From Pseudomonas sp. ATCC 13867 (GTDB lineage Bacteria > Pseudomonadota > Gammaproteobacteria > Pseudomonadales > Pseudomonadaceae): 64,000 nucleotides of DNA. The position numbers were made by a program, and so were the translations under genes. Each line of letters starts with the position of its first letter. The first letter of the stretch is position 1. Below the pieces are notes generated by a model. It did no database searches. It was not told the origin of the DNA and saw only the letters and a list, made by a program, of their open reading frames with translations. Below are positions 35,968 to 45,621 of the stretch, piece after piece. The stretch spans positions 5,339,001-5,403,000 of the forward strand of contig NC_020829.1 of NCBI RefSeq assembly GCF_000349845.1, written 5' to 3'.

Positions 35968-36669
35968 ATGACCGATACTCCGCAGGAACCCACCGTTACC
36001 CTCGAAGCCGACCAGGTCGCCGACTATCTCCGTCGGCACCCTGAGTTCTTCGTCGACCATGACGAGCTGATCCCGGAGATGCGCATCCCGCACCAGCCGG
36101 GCGATGCCGTGTCGCTGGTGGAGCGCCAGGTGCGCCTGCTGCGCGAGCGCAACATCGAGATGCGCCATCGACTGTCGCAGTTGATGGACGTGGCCCGCGA
36201 CAACGACCGGCTGTTCGACAAGACCCGCCGGCTGGTGCTCGACCTGCTCGACGCCACCAGCCTGGAAGACGTGGTCAGCACCGTCGAGGACAGCCTGCGC
36301 CACGAATTTCAGGTGCCCTACGTCAGCCTGATCCTGTTCAGCGACAACAACCTGCCGGTGGGCCGCTCGGTGAGCAGCGCCGAAGCGCACCAGGCCATCG
36401 GCGGCCTGCTGTCGGGCGGCAAGACCGTGAGCGGCGTGCTGCGCCCCCACGAGCTGGCCTTCCTGTTCTGCGAAAACGAACGCGAGCAGGTCGGCTCCGC
36501 CGCCGTGGTGCCGCTGACCTTCCAGGGCCTGCACGGCGTGCTGGCGATCGGCAGCCCCGACCCGCAACACTACAAGAGCTCGCTGGGCACCCTGTTCCTG
36601 GGCTACGTCGCCGAAGTCCTCGCGCGGGTCCTGCCGCGTTTCGCCACGCCACTGCGTTCGGTGCGCTAG
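35968..36669 (+). CDS. DUF484 family protein
   Basis: The 233-aa protein has an N-terminal helical part (VADYLRRHPEFFVDHDELIP, VSLVERQVRLLRERNIEMRH, a coiled coil at about 50-80) and a GAF-like C-terminal domain (LEDVVSTVEDSLRHEFQVPY onwards). It is conserved between dapF and xerC in gammaproteobacteria. Its function is not established; the GAF-like fold suggests ligand binding. It corresponds to PA5279. Confidence 0.9.
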   Translation: MTDTPQEPTVTLEADQVADYLRRHPEFFVDHDELIPEMRIPHQPGDAVSLVERQVRLLRERNIEMRHRLSQLMDVARDNDRLFDKTRRLVLDLLDATSLEDVVSTVEDSLRHEFQVPYVSLILFSDNNLPVGRSVSSAEAHQAIGGLLSGGKTVSGVLRPHELAFLFCENEREQVGSAAVVPLTFQGLHGVLAIGSPDPQHYKSSLGTLFLGYVAEVLARVLPRFATPLRSVR

Positions 36670-36671
36670 CG

Positions 36672-36775
36672 CGAAGCCGCAAGCTATAAGCTGCAAGCCG
36701 TAAGCGGTCGCAGTACGGTGGGTGGGAACGGCGCTTTTCACTTGGAGCTTGTAGCTTTTGACGCTTGAAGCTGGC
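36672..36775. repeat. Imperfect inverted repeat of AAGCTNNAAGC type around the xerC start
   Basis: The stretch begins GAAGCCGCAAGCTATAAGCTGCAAGC and ends GGAGCTTGTAGCTTTTGACGCTTGAAGC (here given at 36672-36697 and 36743-36771), two partly complementary tracts rich in AAGC/GCTT. It looks like an intergenic palindromic repeat. The TTG start of xerC lies inside the right arm. Confidence 0.6.
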
Positions 36776-37675
36776 ATCGATGCCTACCTGGAACACCTGC
36801 GCAGCGAACGCCAGGTGTCCGTCCATACCCTCGACGGCTATCGCCGCGACCTGCTGCGCCTGGCCGCGCTCTGCGAGAAAGCCTCGATCACCGTCTGGCC
36901 GGCGCTGCAGGTGCGCGATCTGCGCCTGTTCGTCGCCCGCCTGCACCAGCAGGGCCTCGCCAGCCGCAGCCTGTCACGCCTGCTCTCGGCGACCCGTGGG
37001 CTGTTCCAGTACCTGATCCGCGAAGGGCGCTGCCGGCACAATCCGGCGGACGGCCTGTCCGCCCCCAAGGGCGCGCGCAAGCTGCCGCGCACCCTCGACA
37101 CCGACCGTACCGCACAGTTGCTCGACGGTGGCGTCGAGGACGACTTCATCGCCCGCCGCGACCAGGCCGTGCTGGAGCTGTTCTATTCCTCCGGCCTGCG
37201 CCTGTCCGAACTGGTCGGCCTCGATCTGGAATGGCTCGACCTCAAGGAAGGCCTGGTACGCGTGCACGGCAAGGGCAACAAGGTGCGCGAACTGCCCGTG
37301 GGCCGCGCCGCGCGGCAGGCCATCGAAGCCTGGCTACCCCTGCGCGCGCTGGTCTCGCCGCAGGACAACGCGGTGTTCATCGGCCGCAGCGGCAAGCGCC
37401 TGACGCCGCGCGCCATTCAACTGCGAGTGCGCCAGGCCGGCGTACGCGAGCTCGGCCAGCACCTGCACCCGCACATGCTGCGGCACTCCTTCGCCAGCCA
37501 CATGCTGGAGTCATCGCAGGACCTGCGCGCCGTACAGGAGCTGCTCGGCCATGCCGACATCGCCACCACGCAGATCTACACCCACCTGGATTTCCAACAC
37601 CTCGCCACGGTCTACGACCAGGCGCACCCGCGGGCGCGCCGCAAACCCGACGGCGAGCCGGGAGCTGAAGAATGA
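36758..37675 (+). CDS. xerC: Site-specific tyrosine recombinase XerC
   Basis: The 305-aa recombinase acts with XerD at dif to resolve chromosome dimers at the septum. Catalytic residues are visible: Arg in [13 protein letters not shown], Lys in [13 protein letters not shown], HxxR in [14 protein letters not shown], His in [11 protein letters not shown] and nucleophile Tyr in IYTHLDFQ. The N-terminal core-binding domain starts [15 protein letters not shown]. The start is a TTG that lies within a repeat; no ATG in frame is available before the conserved domain. The stop overlaps the next gene by ATGA. It corresponds to PA5280 (sss). Confidence 0.95.
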   Translation: MTLEAGIDAYLEHLRSERQVSVHTLDGYRRDLLRLAALCEKASITVWPALQVRDLRLFVARLHQQGLASRSLSRLLSATRGLFQYLIREGRCRHNPADGLSAPKGARKLPRTLDTDRTAQLLDGGVEDDFIARRDQAVLELFYSSGLRLSELVGLDLEWLDLKEGLVRVHGKGNKVRELPVGRAARQAIEAWLPLRALVSPQDNAVFIGRSGKRLTPRAIQLRVRQAGVRELGQHLHPHMLRHSFASHMLESSQDLRAVQELLGHADIATTQIYTHLDFQHLATVYDQAHPRARRKPDGEPGAEE

Positions 37676-38364
37676 GTATCCGTCTGGTCACCTTCGACCT
37701 CGATGACACGCTGTGGAACGTCGCCCCGGTGATGAACAGCGCGGAAGCCACCCTGCGCGAATGGCTGGCGGTGAATGCCGCACAGCTCGGCCCGGTCCCC
37801 ATCGAACACCTGTGGGCGATCCGCTCGCGCCTGCTGGGCGAAGACCCGATGCTCAGGCACCGCCTGAGCGAGCTACGCCGGCGCATCCTGTTCCACGCGC
37901 TGCTCGATGCCGGTTATCCACAGGCCGAGGCCGGCGACCTGGCCGAAGCCGGCTTCCAGACCTTCCTCCACGCGCGGCATCAGGTGGCGCTGTTCCCCGA
38001 GGTGCATCCGACGCTGGAGCGGCTGGCCAACCAGTTCATCCTCGGCGTACTCACCAACGGCAATGCCGACGTGCGTCGGCTGGGCCTGGCCGACTACTTC
38101 CAGTTCGCCCTGTGCGCGGAGGAACTGGGCGTCGGCAAGCCGGATCCGCATCCGTTCCAGGAAGCGCTCAAGCGCGGGGGCGTGGCGGCGGATCACGCGG
38201 TGCACATCGGCGACCACCCCAGCGACGACATCGCCGGCGCGCGACGCGCGGGCATGAAGGCGATCTGGTTCAACCCGGCTCGCAAGGTCTGGGACGGCGA
38301 GGAGGAGCCCAGCGCGATCATCCACAACCTTTCCGAGCTGCCGGGAGTTCTGGCGAAGCTCTGA
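37672..38364 (+). CDS. HAD-superfamily phosphatase, YigB-like
   Basis: The 230-aa enzyme has all four HAD motifs: I DLDDTLW (9-15), [13 protein letters not shown] Lys in [10 protein letters not shown] and [15 protein letters not shown]. The cap is of helical C1 type. It overlaps xerC by ATGA, as in the E. coli dapF-xerC-yigB order; YigB there dephosphorylates the riboflavin intermediate 5-amino-6-(5-phospho-D-ribitylamino)uracil, and also FMN. A similar role is likely but not proven. A REP pair follows 14 bases after the stop. Confidence 0.9.
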   Translation: MSIRLVTFDLDDTLWNVAPVMNSAEATLREWLAVNAAQLGPVPIEHLWAIRSRLLGEDPMLRHRLSELRRRILFHALLDAGYPQAEAGDLAEAGFQTFLHARHQVALFPEVHPTLERLANQFILGVLTNGNADVRRLGLADYFQFALCAEELGVGKPDPHPFQEALKRGGVAADHAVHIGDHPSDDIAGARRAGMKAIWFNPARKVWDGEEEPSAIIHNLSELPGVLAKL

Positions 38365-38378
38365 GGCTTTGGCTCTTC

Positions 38379-38456
38379 GTAGGAGCGAGCTTGCTCGCGA
38401 ACAGGATTTCCCGGTCACATTGATGTTGGGCGGTTCGCGAGCAAGCTCGCTCCTAC
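38379..38456. repeat. REP pair (REPIN-like), inverted
   Basis: Full copies GTAGGAGCGAGC...GCTCGCGAA at 38379-38402 and the reverse at 38433-38456 flank a 30-base spacer that begins AGGATTTCC, similar to the spacer of the copy at 62.66 kb. Confidence 0.92.
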
Positions 38457-38526
38457 AAGGGCAGCTACCCAACTGGTTGAGCTAGGTGCTCAGGCCAGGA
38501 GACGGCAATACACTCAACAGACGGCC

Positions 38527-38574
38527 ATGAAAAAGCCCCGCCACTCCCTCTCGGGACTGGCGGGGCTTTTTCAT
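38527..38574. terminator. Intrinsic terminator downstream of sutA
   Basis: ATGAAAAAGCCCCGCCA and its exact complement TGGCGGGGCTTTTTCAT (17 bases each) flank a 14-base loop, 14 bases after the sutA stop. With A- and T-tracts on both sides it can work in both directions, serving sutA and the xerC/yigB unit. Confidence 0.9.
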
Positions 38575-38587
38575 GTCGCGTCGGATA

Positions 38588-38920
38588 TCAGATGGGGCGG
38601 CTGCCGTATTTGCTATCCGGCTTCTTGGGCGGATCGGCGACCACGTTGGGTTCGATCTCCTGCACCTTGCCGCCACGATTGAGGAAATCCTCCATCGCCT
38701 TGGCCAGGGCATCGCGCTCCTTCTGCTTGGCTTCGACCGAGGGCAGTTCCTCTTCTTCCGCAGCGGCCTTGGCTTTCTTGCCACCGCCCTTGGGAGAAGG
38801 GGCTTCATCCCCATCGCCGCTGTCTGCTTCGGCGTCGCTGTCGTCCGCTGCGACGAGCTCCTCGCCATCGTCCTCGTCAGCGCCGTCCAGCTCGTCCTGT
38901 TCCAGTTCTTCGTCGCTCAT
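38588..38920 (-). CDS. sutA: RNA polymerase-binding regulator SutA
   Basis: The 110-aa protein is intrinsically disordered in appearance: a long acidic N-terminus (MSDEELEQDELDGADEDDGE), a lysine/alanine patch, one helix (VEAKQKERDALAKAMEDFLN) and a conserved tail (IEPNVVADPPKKPDSKYGS). This matches P. aeruginosa SutA, which binds RNA polymerase and promotes transcription during slow growth and starvation, especially of rRNA and maintenance genes. Position between the xerC/yigB unit and glnK-amtB agrees with the PAO1 order I recall. The call rests on sequence memory. Confidence 0.8.
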   Translation of the reverse strand: MSDEELEQDELDGADEDDGEELVAADDSDAEADSGDGDEAPSPKGGGKKAKAAAEEEELPSVEAKQKERDALAKAMEDFLNRGGKVQEIEPNVVADPPKKPDSKYGSRPI

Positions 38921-38998
38921 TGTTCAACCTCTGTGGTGCTGCAAAGCACGTTAGTTATAGCCCAGCTGCGCGCTTTGACGAACGCAGCCGGAAAAAAT

Positions 38999-39424
38999 TC
39001 ATACAAGCTCGCCCTGCCAGGTCGCCAGTATCCTGCGCGGGCCTCCGTGGTCACGGTGCTCGCCGAGATAGATACCCTGCCAGGTGCCCATTGCCAAGTG
39101 GCCATCCTGTATCGGCAGGGTCAGCTGGCAGCCCAGCAGGCTGGCCTTGAAGTGCGCGGGCAGATCGTCCGGGCCTTCGTAATCATGTTCATAGCCGCCC
39201 TCGCCCTGCGGTACCAGGCGATTGAAGAATCGCTCGAAATCACGGCGCACCGAGGGATCGGCGTTCTCGTTCACCGTCAACGACGCCGAGGTGTGCTGCA
39301 ACAGCAGGTGCAGCAGGCCGACCCGGCACCTGGCAAGCTCCGGCAGCGCGGCCAGGATCTCGTCGGTGACCAGGTGGAAACCTCGCGGACGCGGGTGCAG
39401 GGTGATGGACTTCTGCTGCCACAT
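38999..39424 (-). CDS. YjbQ/UPF0047 family protein
   Basis: Start placed at ATG 39424 ([20 protein letters not shown]), 141 aa. Family signatures are clear: [20 protein letters not shown] near residue 40 and the His motif [20 protein letters not shown] near residue 78, ending [17 protein letters not shown]. YjbQ has weak thiamine-phosphate-synthase activity in E. coli; the true role is uncertain. It lies between sutA and amtB, transcribed in the same direction as both, with the amtB terminator just upstream. Confidence 0.92.
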   Translation of the reverse strand: MWQQKSITLHPRPRGFHLVTDEILAALPELARCRVGLLHLLLQHTSASLTVNENADPSVRRDFERFFNRLVPQGEGGYEHDYEGPDDLPAHFKASLLGCQLTLPIQDGHLAMGTWQGIYLGEHRDHGGPRRILATWQGELV

Positions 39425-39488
39425 GGCGGGCTGACCTCCGTCTGAAGCGGTGATGCGCGCGCATTCTAGCGTGATGTTCAAAAAAGCA

Positions 39489-39510
39489 AAGGGCGCCCGA
39501 GGGCGCCCTT
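39489..39510 (-). terminator. Intrinsic terminator of glnK-amtB
   Basis: AAGGGCGCCC and GGGCGCCCTT pair around GA, 21 bases after the amtB stop. On the minus strand it is followed by TGCTTTTTTG. Confidence 0.9.
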
Positions 39511-39530
39511 CGTCGAACATGCACGAACCC

Positions 39531-40865
39531 TTACAGGTTGTAGCCGCGCTCGTTGTGCAGGGAGAGGTCCAGACCCATCGTTTCCTCTTCCTCGGTGACG
39601 CGCAGCCCCATGATCAGGTCCAGGACCTTGAGGATCACGAAGCTGACGATACCGGTGTAGACGATGGTGAAGGCCACACCCTTGAACTGGGTGAACAGCT
39701 GCGCGCCGATGTCGGTGACGGTGCCGAAGCCGCCCAGGGCGGGCGCGGCGAACACGCCGGTGAGCAGCGCGCCGACGATGCCGCCGACCGCGTGCACGCC
39801 GAAGGCATCCAGGGAATCGTCGTAGCCGATGGCGCGCTTGAGGCTGGTGGCGGCGAAGAAGCAGATCACGCCAGCGGCCAGGCCGATCACGATGGCACCC
39901 ATCGGACCGCAGGTGCCGGCGGCCGGGGTGATGGCGACCAGACCGGCGACCACGCCGGAAGCTATGCCCAGGGCGCTCGGCTTACCGTGGGTGATCCACT
40001 CGGCGAACATCCAGCCCAGGGCGGCGGCGGCGGTGGCGATCTGGGTGACCAGCATGGCCATGCCGGCGGTGCCGTTGGCGGCGGCGGCGGAGCCGGCGTT
40101 GAAGCCGAACCAGCCGATCCACAGCAGGGCGGCGCCGATCAGGGTGTAGCCCAGGTTGTGCGGCGCCATCGCGGCATTCGGGTAGCCCTTGCGCTTGCCC
40201 AGCACCAGGCAGGCGACCAGGCCCGCGACACCGGCATTGATGTGCACCACGGTGCCGCCGGCGAAGTCCAGCACACCCCAGTCCCACATCAGGCCGCCAT
40301 CACCGCTCCAGACCATGTGGGCGATCGGTGCGTAGACCAGGGTGAACCACAGCGCGGTGAAGATCAGCATGGCCGAGAACTTCATGCGCTCGGCGAACGC
40401 GCCGACGATCAGGGCCGGAGTGATGATCGCGAAGGTCATCTGGAACATCACGAACACGCTTTCGGGGAACAGCGCGGCGGCGGAGGTCAGGCCGGTGTTG
40501 GTCAGGCCGGCGAGGAACGCCTTGTCCAGGCCGCCGACGAAGGAGGCGAAGTTGATCACGCCCTTTTCCATGCCCACGGTGTCGAAGGCCAGGCTGTAGC
40601 CGTAGACGACCCAGAGGATGCTGATCAGCGCGGTGATCGCAAAGCACTGCATCATGATCGACAGGACGTTCTTGGCGCGCACCATGCCGCCGTAGAACAG
40701 CGCAAGGCCAGGGATGGTCATCAGCAGCACCAGGGCACTGGAAATCAGCATCCAGGCGGTGTCGCCGCTGTTCAGGACGGGGGCCGCAGCCTCGTCGGCC
40801 AGGGCCAGTCCGGGCATTGCGAGAGGCAATAGGGCGCCTAGCCCTGCGTATCTGCGCAGAGTCAT
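39531..40865 (-). CDS. amtB: Ammonium transporter AmtB
   Basis: The 444-aa membrane protein has a signal peptide ([15 protein letters not shown]) and eleven expected helices of the Amt/Mep/Rh family ([34 protein letters not shown]). The channel motif [19 protein letters not shown] carries the first pore His and the later [16 protein letters not shown] the second. It conducts ammonium under nitrogen limitation and is gated by GlnK binding to the cytoplasmic face. It follows glnK after 41 bases; the pair forms the conserved nitrogen-regulated unit. Confidence 0.97.
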   Translation of the reverse strand: MTLRRYAGLGALLPLAMPGLALADEAAAPVLNSGDTAWMLISSALVLLMTIPGLALFYGGMVRAKNVLSIMMQCFAITALISILWVVYGYSLAFDTVGMEKGVINFASFVGGLDKAFLAGLTNTGLTSAAALFPESVFVMFQMTFAIITPALIVGAFAERMKFSAMLIFTALWFTLVYAPIAHMVWSGDGGLMWDWGVLDFAGGTVVHINAGVAGLVACLVLGKRKGYPNAAMAPHNLGYTLIGAALLWIGWFGFNAGSAAAANGTAGMAMLVTQIATAAAALGWMFAEWITHGKPSALGIASGVVAGLVAITPAAGTCGPMGAIVIGLAAGVICFFAATSLKRAIGYDDSLDAFGVHAVGGIVGALLTGVFAAPALGGFGTVTDIGAQLFTQFKGVAFTIVYTGIVSFVILKVLDLIMGLRVTEEEETMGLDLSLHNERGYNL

Positions 40866-40906
40866 TGTTGTTTCTCCTGGGGCGTGGGGTTCGGTGTGGG
40901 CTTGGC

Positions 40907-41488
<582 letters not shown>

Positions 41489-41659
41489 TCACTTGGTGAA
41501 AATTCGCGGTCCCTGGCCAATCGCCAGCTGCCATCCCGCGCACCGAAAGCGCGCATATGCAGCGGGCATACTGCTCAAAAAGCGTGCAATCCTCCGCGCC
41601 GCAGCCGGTACCGGCTGCGTGATAGACTGCGCTCTGATTCAATCCGGAACCCATGAACC

Positions 41660-41944
41660 ATGCTGCCGCCCAAAGCCTTCCTCGACGCCATCAGCCAACA
41701 AGCCGGACGCCTGTTCGGCGGCGAATCGCCCCTGCCGAAGGCCGAGCTGGAAGCCCAGTTCAAGGTTCTGATGCAGAGCGCCTTCAGCAAGCTCGACCTG
41801 GTCAGCCGTGACGAGTTCGACAGCCAGATGGTGGTGCTCGCCCGTACCCGCGCCCGCCTCGAGGCCCTGGAAGCCAAGGTCGCGGAAATGGAAGCCAAGC
41901 TCTCGCCGCCCGCCGACGCCGCCCCGGCCGCCCCAGCCGAATAA
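41660..41944 (+). CDS. ubiK: Ubiquinone biosynthesis accessory factor UbiK (BMFP family)
   Basis: The 94-aa protein is of the YqiC/BMFP type: LPPKAFLDAISQQAGRLFGG with an amphipathic helix, then SAFSKLDLVSRDEFDSQMVV and the coiled coil LARTRARLEALEAKVAEMEA (about 53-80), ending in an Ala/Pro-rich tail. UbiK supports the UbiJ-linked ubiquinone complex in E. coli under aerobic growth. It lies 54 bases upstream of comM, as in PAO1. Confidence 0.9.
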   Translation: MLPPKAFLDAISQQAGRLFGGESPLPKAELEAQFKVLMQSAFSKLDLVSRDEFDSQMVVLARTRARLEALEAKVAEMEAKLSPPADAAPAAPAE

Positions 41945-41998
41945 AGGGCAGGCAGGGAAGCCCCGCCGGCGGGGCGGCATGTGATCAAGGAGTGATCC

Positions 41999-43489
41999 AT
42001 GTCCCTCGCCATCGTCCACAGCCGCGCCCAGGTCGGCGTCGAAGCACCCGGCGTCACCGTCGAGGCGCACCTGGCCAACGGCCTGCCGTCGCTGACCCTG
42101 GTCGGCCTGCCCGAAGGCGCCGTGAAGGAGAGCAAGGACCGCGTGCGCAGCGCCCTGCTCAACTCTGGCTTCGACTTCCCCGCCCGCCGCATCACCCTCA
42201 ATCTCGCCCCGGCCGACCTACCGAAAGACGGCGGCCGCTTCGACCTGGCCATCGCCCTGGGCATCCTCGCCGCCAGCGGGCAGTTGGCCGATGCCAGTGG
42301 CCTGGAGGACCTGGAATGTCTGGGCGAACTGGCGCTCTCCGGCACCCTGCGCCCGGTGCCGGGCGTACTCCCTGCCGCGCTGGCCGCCCGCGCCGCCGGA
42401 CGGGCACTGGTGGTGCCCAGGGAGAATGCCGAGGAAGCCAGCCTTGCCAGCGGGCTGACGGTCTATGCCGTCGGCCACCTGCTGGAACTGGCCGCGCACT
42501 TCAGCGGCCGGGAGCGCCTGCGGCCTTATGAGGCGAACGGCCTGCTGCGCAGCACGCCACCCTATCCCGACCTCGCCGAAGTGCAGGGCCAGACCGCCGC
42601 CAAGCGCGCCCTGCTGGTGGCCGCCGCCGGTGCGCACAACCTCCTGTTCAGCGGCCCGCCCGGCACCGGCAAGACACTGCTCGCCAGCCGCCTGCCCGGC
42701 CTGATGCCACCGCTGGAGGAAGACGAAGCGCTGCAAGTCGCAGCGATCCATTCCGTGGCCGGACGCGGACCGCTGACCCACTGGCCGCAACGTCCGTTTC
42801 GCCAGCCGCACCATACGGCATCCGCACCCGCCCTGGTGGGCGGCGGCAGCCGTCCTCAACCCGGAGAAATCACGCTGGCCCATGAAGGCGTGCTGTTCCT
42901 GGATGAACTGCCCGAGTTCGACCGCAAGGTCCTGGAGGTCCTGAGGGAGCCCCTGGAGGGTGGCGAGATCGTCATCGCCCGCGCCAGCGGTCGTGTGCGT
43001 TTCCCGGCGCGTTTCCAGCTGGTGGCGGCGATGAATCCATGCCCGTGCGGCTACCTCGGCGACCCCAGCGGACGCTGCCGTTGCTCGCCCGAGCAGGTCC
43101 AGCGCTACCGCGCCAAGCTCTCCGGGCCGCTACTGGATCGTATCGACCTGCACCTGACGGTCAGCCGCGAAAGCACCAGCCTCGCGCCTGGCGGCCCCAG
43201 CACCAGCAGCGCCGAGCTGGCCGTGCAGGTTGCCGCCGCGCGCCAGCTCCAGTTGAATCGCCAGGGCTGCGCGAACGCCTTTCTCGATCTGAAGAAGATG
43301 CACCAATTCTGTGCGTTGAGCGCCGAAGACCAGCTCTGGCTGGAGAAGGCCGGCGAACGCCTGAACCTGTCGCTGCGCGCCCTGCACCGGATTCTCAAGG
43401 TGGCGCGCACCCTGGCCGACCTGCAGCAGACGCAGGCCATCGGCCGGGCGCACCTGGCCGAGGCGCTGCAGTACCGCGCCGGGCACTAG
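41999..43489 (+). CDS. comM: ComM/YifB-type AAA+ helicase
   Basis: The 496-aa protein has an N-terminal Lon-protease-like ChlI domain (MSLAIVHSRAQVGVEAPGVT, VGLPEGAVKESKDRVRSALL) and a central AAA+ domain with Walker A FSGPPGTGKTLLA (about 218-230) and Walker B GVLFLDELPEF. The C-terminus holds a Mg-chelatase-like lid (LDRIDLHLTVSRE, IGRAHLAEALQYR). ComM is a hexameric branch-migration helicase that aids integration of DNA during transformation; in non-competent species its role is recombination. The TAG stop is part of a CTAG that also bounds a MITE-like element. Confidence 0.95.
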   Translation: MSLAIVHSRAQVGVEAPGVTVEAHLANGLPSLTLVGLPEGAVKESKDRVRSALLNSGFDFPARRITLNLAPADLPKDGGRFDLAIALGILAASGQLADASGLEDLECLGELALSGTLRPVPGVLPAALAARAAGRALVVPRENAEEASLASGLTVYAVGHLLELAAHFSGRERLRPYEANGLLRSTPPYPDLAEVQGQTAAKRALLVAAAGAHNLLFSGPPGTGKTLLASRLPGLMPPLEEDEALQVAAIHSVAGRGPLTHWPQRPFRQPHHTASAPALVGGGSRPQPGEITLAHEGVLFLDELPEFDRKVLEVLREPLEGGEIVIARASGRVRFPARFQLVAAMNPCPCGYLGDPSGRCRCSPEQVQRYRAKLSGPLLDRIDLHLTVSRESTSLAPGGPSTSSAELAVQVAAARQLQLNRQGCANAFLDLKKMHQFCALSAEDQLWLEKAGERLNLSLRALHRILKVARTLADLQQTQAIGRAHLAEALQYRAGH

Positions 43490-43650
43490 TGGCCTGTACG
43501 GTTAATTCGGCAACTGAAGTTCGAGTGCCAGGGTTTGCCAGACAAGGCGCCGCGACGAGTCGTAGCAGGGCTACGGTGAGGAGCGGCAACGCAGTACGGC
43601 GAAGCCTGGCGCCGAAATTGATTAGTCGAATTAGCCACACAGGCCACTAG
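43486..43650. mobile_element. CTAG-bounded MITE-like palindromic element, long form
   Basis: The 165-base element is bounded by CTAG on both sides. Internal ends are imperfect terminal inverted repeats, TGGCCTGTACGGTTAATTCG at the left and TGGCCTGTGTGGCTAATTCG (complement) at the right, 17 of 20 identical. Both flanking convergent genes end at the CTAG. The core contains AGACAAGGCGCCGCGACG and similar sequence. It has no coding capacity, so it is non-autonomous. A second copy at 58.6 kb lacks 85 bases of the interior. Confidence 0.8.
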
Positions 43651-43877
43651 CAACGCCAAAACGGCCGCATCGCCTCCAGCCGCGCCTGTTCGCGGCTGAC
43701 GCCGATGTCCCGCAGTTGCTCGTCGGAGAGCTCCAGCAGTTGCTTGCGGGTGCGCACGCGGCGCCAGAACTGCTGCCAGCGGCTCTCCTGCGATCCACGC
43801 GCGGCTACGCGGGTACCCGGGATTTCCAGCAGTTCCTGTTGGTACAGGGTCAGGCGTACATCGCTCATGCCGGTCAT
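43647..43877 (-). CDS. DUF1127 small basic protein
   Basis: The 76-aa protein has an N-terminal variable part and a C-terminal DUF1127 domain (WRRVRTRKQLLELSDEQLRD, IGVSREQARLEAMRPFWR). Longer DUF1127 proteins are transcriptional or RNA-related regulators linked to phosphate, carbon or arginine metabolism in alphaproteobacteria; in Pseudomonas the role is unknown. GAGGAG lies seven bases before the ATG. The TAG stop lies in the CTAG end of the MITE-like element. It is divergent from the MocR-type gene, 186 bases apart. Confidence 0.88.
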   Translation of the reverse strand: MTGMSDVRLTLYQQELLEIPGTRVAARGSQESRWQQFWRRVRTRKQLLELSDEQLRDIGVSREQARLEAMRPFWRC

Positions 43878-44063
43878 GTCGTTGCTCCTCCACTCTAGGG
43901 TTCACCAGACGTGGGGATAGCGTGACGAATCGACCAAAAGCATTACAGATTCAACACATCTGAATTTTTCCCATACAGACAGGCGCGAAAAACCTCTGAA
44001 TGGCGTATTTTTGCGCAATCTGTACTGCACTCGAACAGCCACCGACGACTTTGGATATCTGTC

Positions 44064-45512
44064 ATGACGCGCTATGCGCAGCTCGCCGCCACCCTCGGCG
44101 AACGCATCGAGCAGGGGCTGTACCGCCCCGGTGACCGTCTGCCCTCGGTGCGCGCGCTGAGCGAGGAGCACGGCGTCAGCATCAGTACGGTACAGCAGGC
44201 TTATCGCGTGCTGGAGGACTCCGGACTGGTGGAGCCACGACCGAAGTCCGGCTACTTCGTGCCCGAGCGCCGACACCTGCCGCCGCTGCCGGCGATGACC
44301 CGGCCGGCACAACGGCCGGTGGATGTCTCGCAGTGGGATCAGGTACTGGAACAGGTACGGCGCGCGCCGGGCGGCGATTTCGTCCAGCTCGGACGCGGCA
44401 CGCCGGATATCGCCAGCCCGTCGCTCAAACCGCTGCAGCGCGCAATGGTCCAGGCGGCCCGGCGCACCGATATGCACAGCCTCGGCTACGAAGGCATCCA
44501 GGGTTCGCTGGCGCTGCGCGAGCAGATCGCCCGACTGATGCTCGACTCCGGCTGCCAGGTACCGCCCAGCGAAATCGTCATCACCACCGGCTGCCAGGAA
44601 GCCCTGGCCATCACCCTGCGCGCCATCTGCCAGCCGGGGGACATCGTGGCCATCGACTCGCCGAGCTTCCATGGCGCCATGCAGGCGCTCAAGGCGTACG
44701 GGCTCAAGGCGCTGGAAATCCCCACCGACCCGGTCAACGGCGTCAGCCTGGAAGCGCTGGAGCTGGCGATGGAACAGTGGCCGGTGAGGCTGATCCTGCT
44801 CACCCCCAACTGCAACAACCCGCTGGGCTACATCATGCCCGACGCCCGCAAGCGCGCCCTGCTGTGCCTGGCGGCGCGCTACGACGTGCCGATCCTCGAG
44901 GACGACGTCTACGGCGAGCTGGCCTACGCCTACCCGCGGCCACGCAGCATCAAGTCCTTCGACACCGACGACCGCGTGCTGCTGGCCAGCTCGTTCTCCA
45001 AGACCGTGGCGCCCGGACTGCGTACCGGCTGGGTGGTGCCGGGGCGCTACCTGGACCGCATCCTGCACTTCAAGTACATCGCCAGCGGCACGTGCGCGCC
45101 ACAGCCACAGATGGCCCTGGCCGAGTTCGTCGGCGGCGGTCACTACGAGCCGCACATCCGCCGCATGCGCGCGCAGTACCAGCGCCAGCGCGACCTGATG
45201 AGCGAATGGGTCGGCCGCTACTTCCCCGAAGGCACCCTGGCCAGCCGCCCACGCGGCGGCTTCATGCTCTGGGTGGAGCTGGACGCGCAGTTCGACAGCG
45301 TGCGGCTCAACCAGGAACTGCGCCGCGACAACGTGCAGGTGGCGGCGGGCAGCATCTTTTCCGCCTCGGGCAAGTACCGCAACTGCCTGCGCATGAACTA
45401 CTCCAGTCGCGACCTGGCGCGTATCGAGGACGCCGTGCGCAAGGTCGGCGCCTGCGCCACGCGGCTGACCACCGAGCTGCGCGCACAGGACGAGGCGCTG
45501 CTGCCGGCCTGA
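44064..45512 (+). CDS. MocR-type GntR regulator with aminotransferase domain
   Basis: The 482-aa fusion has an N-terminal GntR winged helix (RPGDRLPSVRALSEEHGVSI, STVQQAYRVLEDSGLVEPRP; about 5-75) and a C-terminal fold-type I aminotransferase domain with the PLP lysine in LLASSFSKTVAPGLRTGW and NNPLGYIMPDARK. MocR proteins sense PLP adducts of amino compounds. It corresponds to PA5283. Regulated genes are not evident; the divergent DUF1127 gene is a candidate. A perfect DnaA box sequence TTATCCACA lies 21 bases after the stop, possibly by chance. Confidence 0.92.
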   Translation: MTRYAQLAATLGERIEQGLYRPGDRLPSVRALSEEHGVSISTVQQAYRVLEDSGLVEPRPKSGYFVPERRHLPPLPAMTRPAQRPVDVSQWDQVLEQVRRAPGGDFVQLGRGTPDIASPSLKPLQRAMVQAARRTDMHSLGYEGIQGSLALREQIARLMLDSGCQVPPSEIVITTGCQEALAITLRAICQPGDIVAIDSPSFHGAMQALKAYGLKALEIPTDPVNGVSLEALELAMEQWPVRLILLTPNCNNPLGYIMPDARKRALLCLAARYDVPILEDDVYGELAYAYPRPRSIKSFDTDDRVLLASSFSKTVAPGLRTGWVVPGRYLDRILHFKYIASGTCAPQPQMALAEFVGGGHYEPHIRRMRAQYQRQRDLMSEWVGRYFPEGTLASRPRGGFMLWVELDAQFDSVRLNQELRRDNVQVAAGSIFSASGKYRNCLRMNYSSRDLARIEDAVRKVGACATRLTTELRAQDEALLPA

Positions 45513-45621
45513 GACGAAACATTTATCCACAGCCTGGCGCTGCCGCGCAGCGCCGGGCTGCGGTACCTTGACGGTCCTTTGCCAAGCGCCGTCGTGCGCT
45601 CCCGACCCAAGGCGATTCGCG

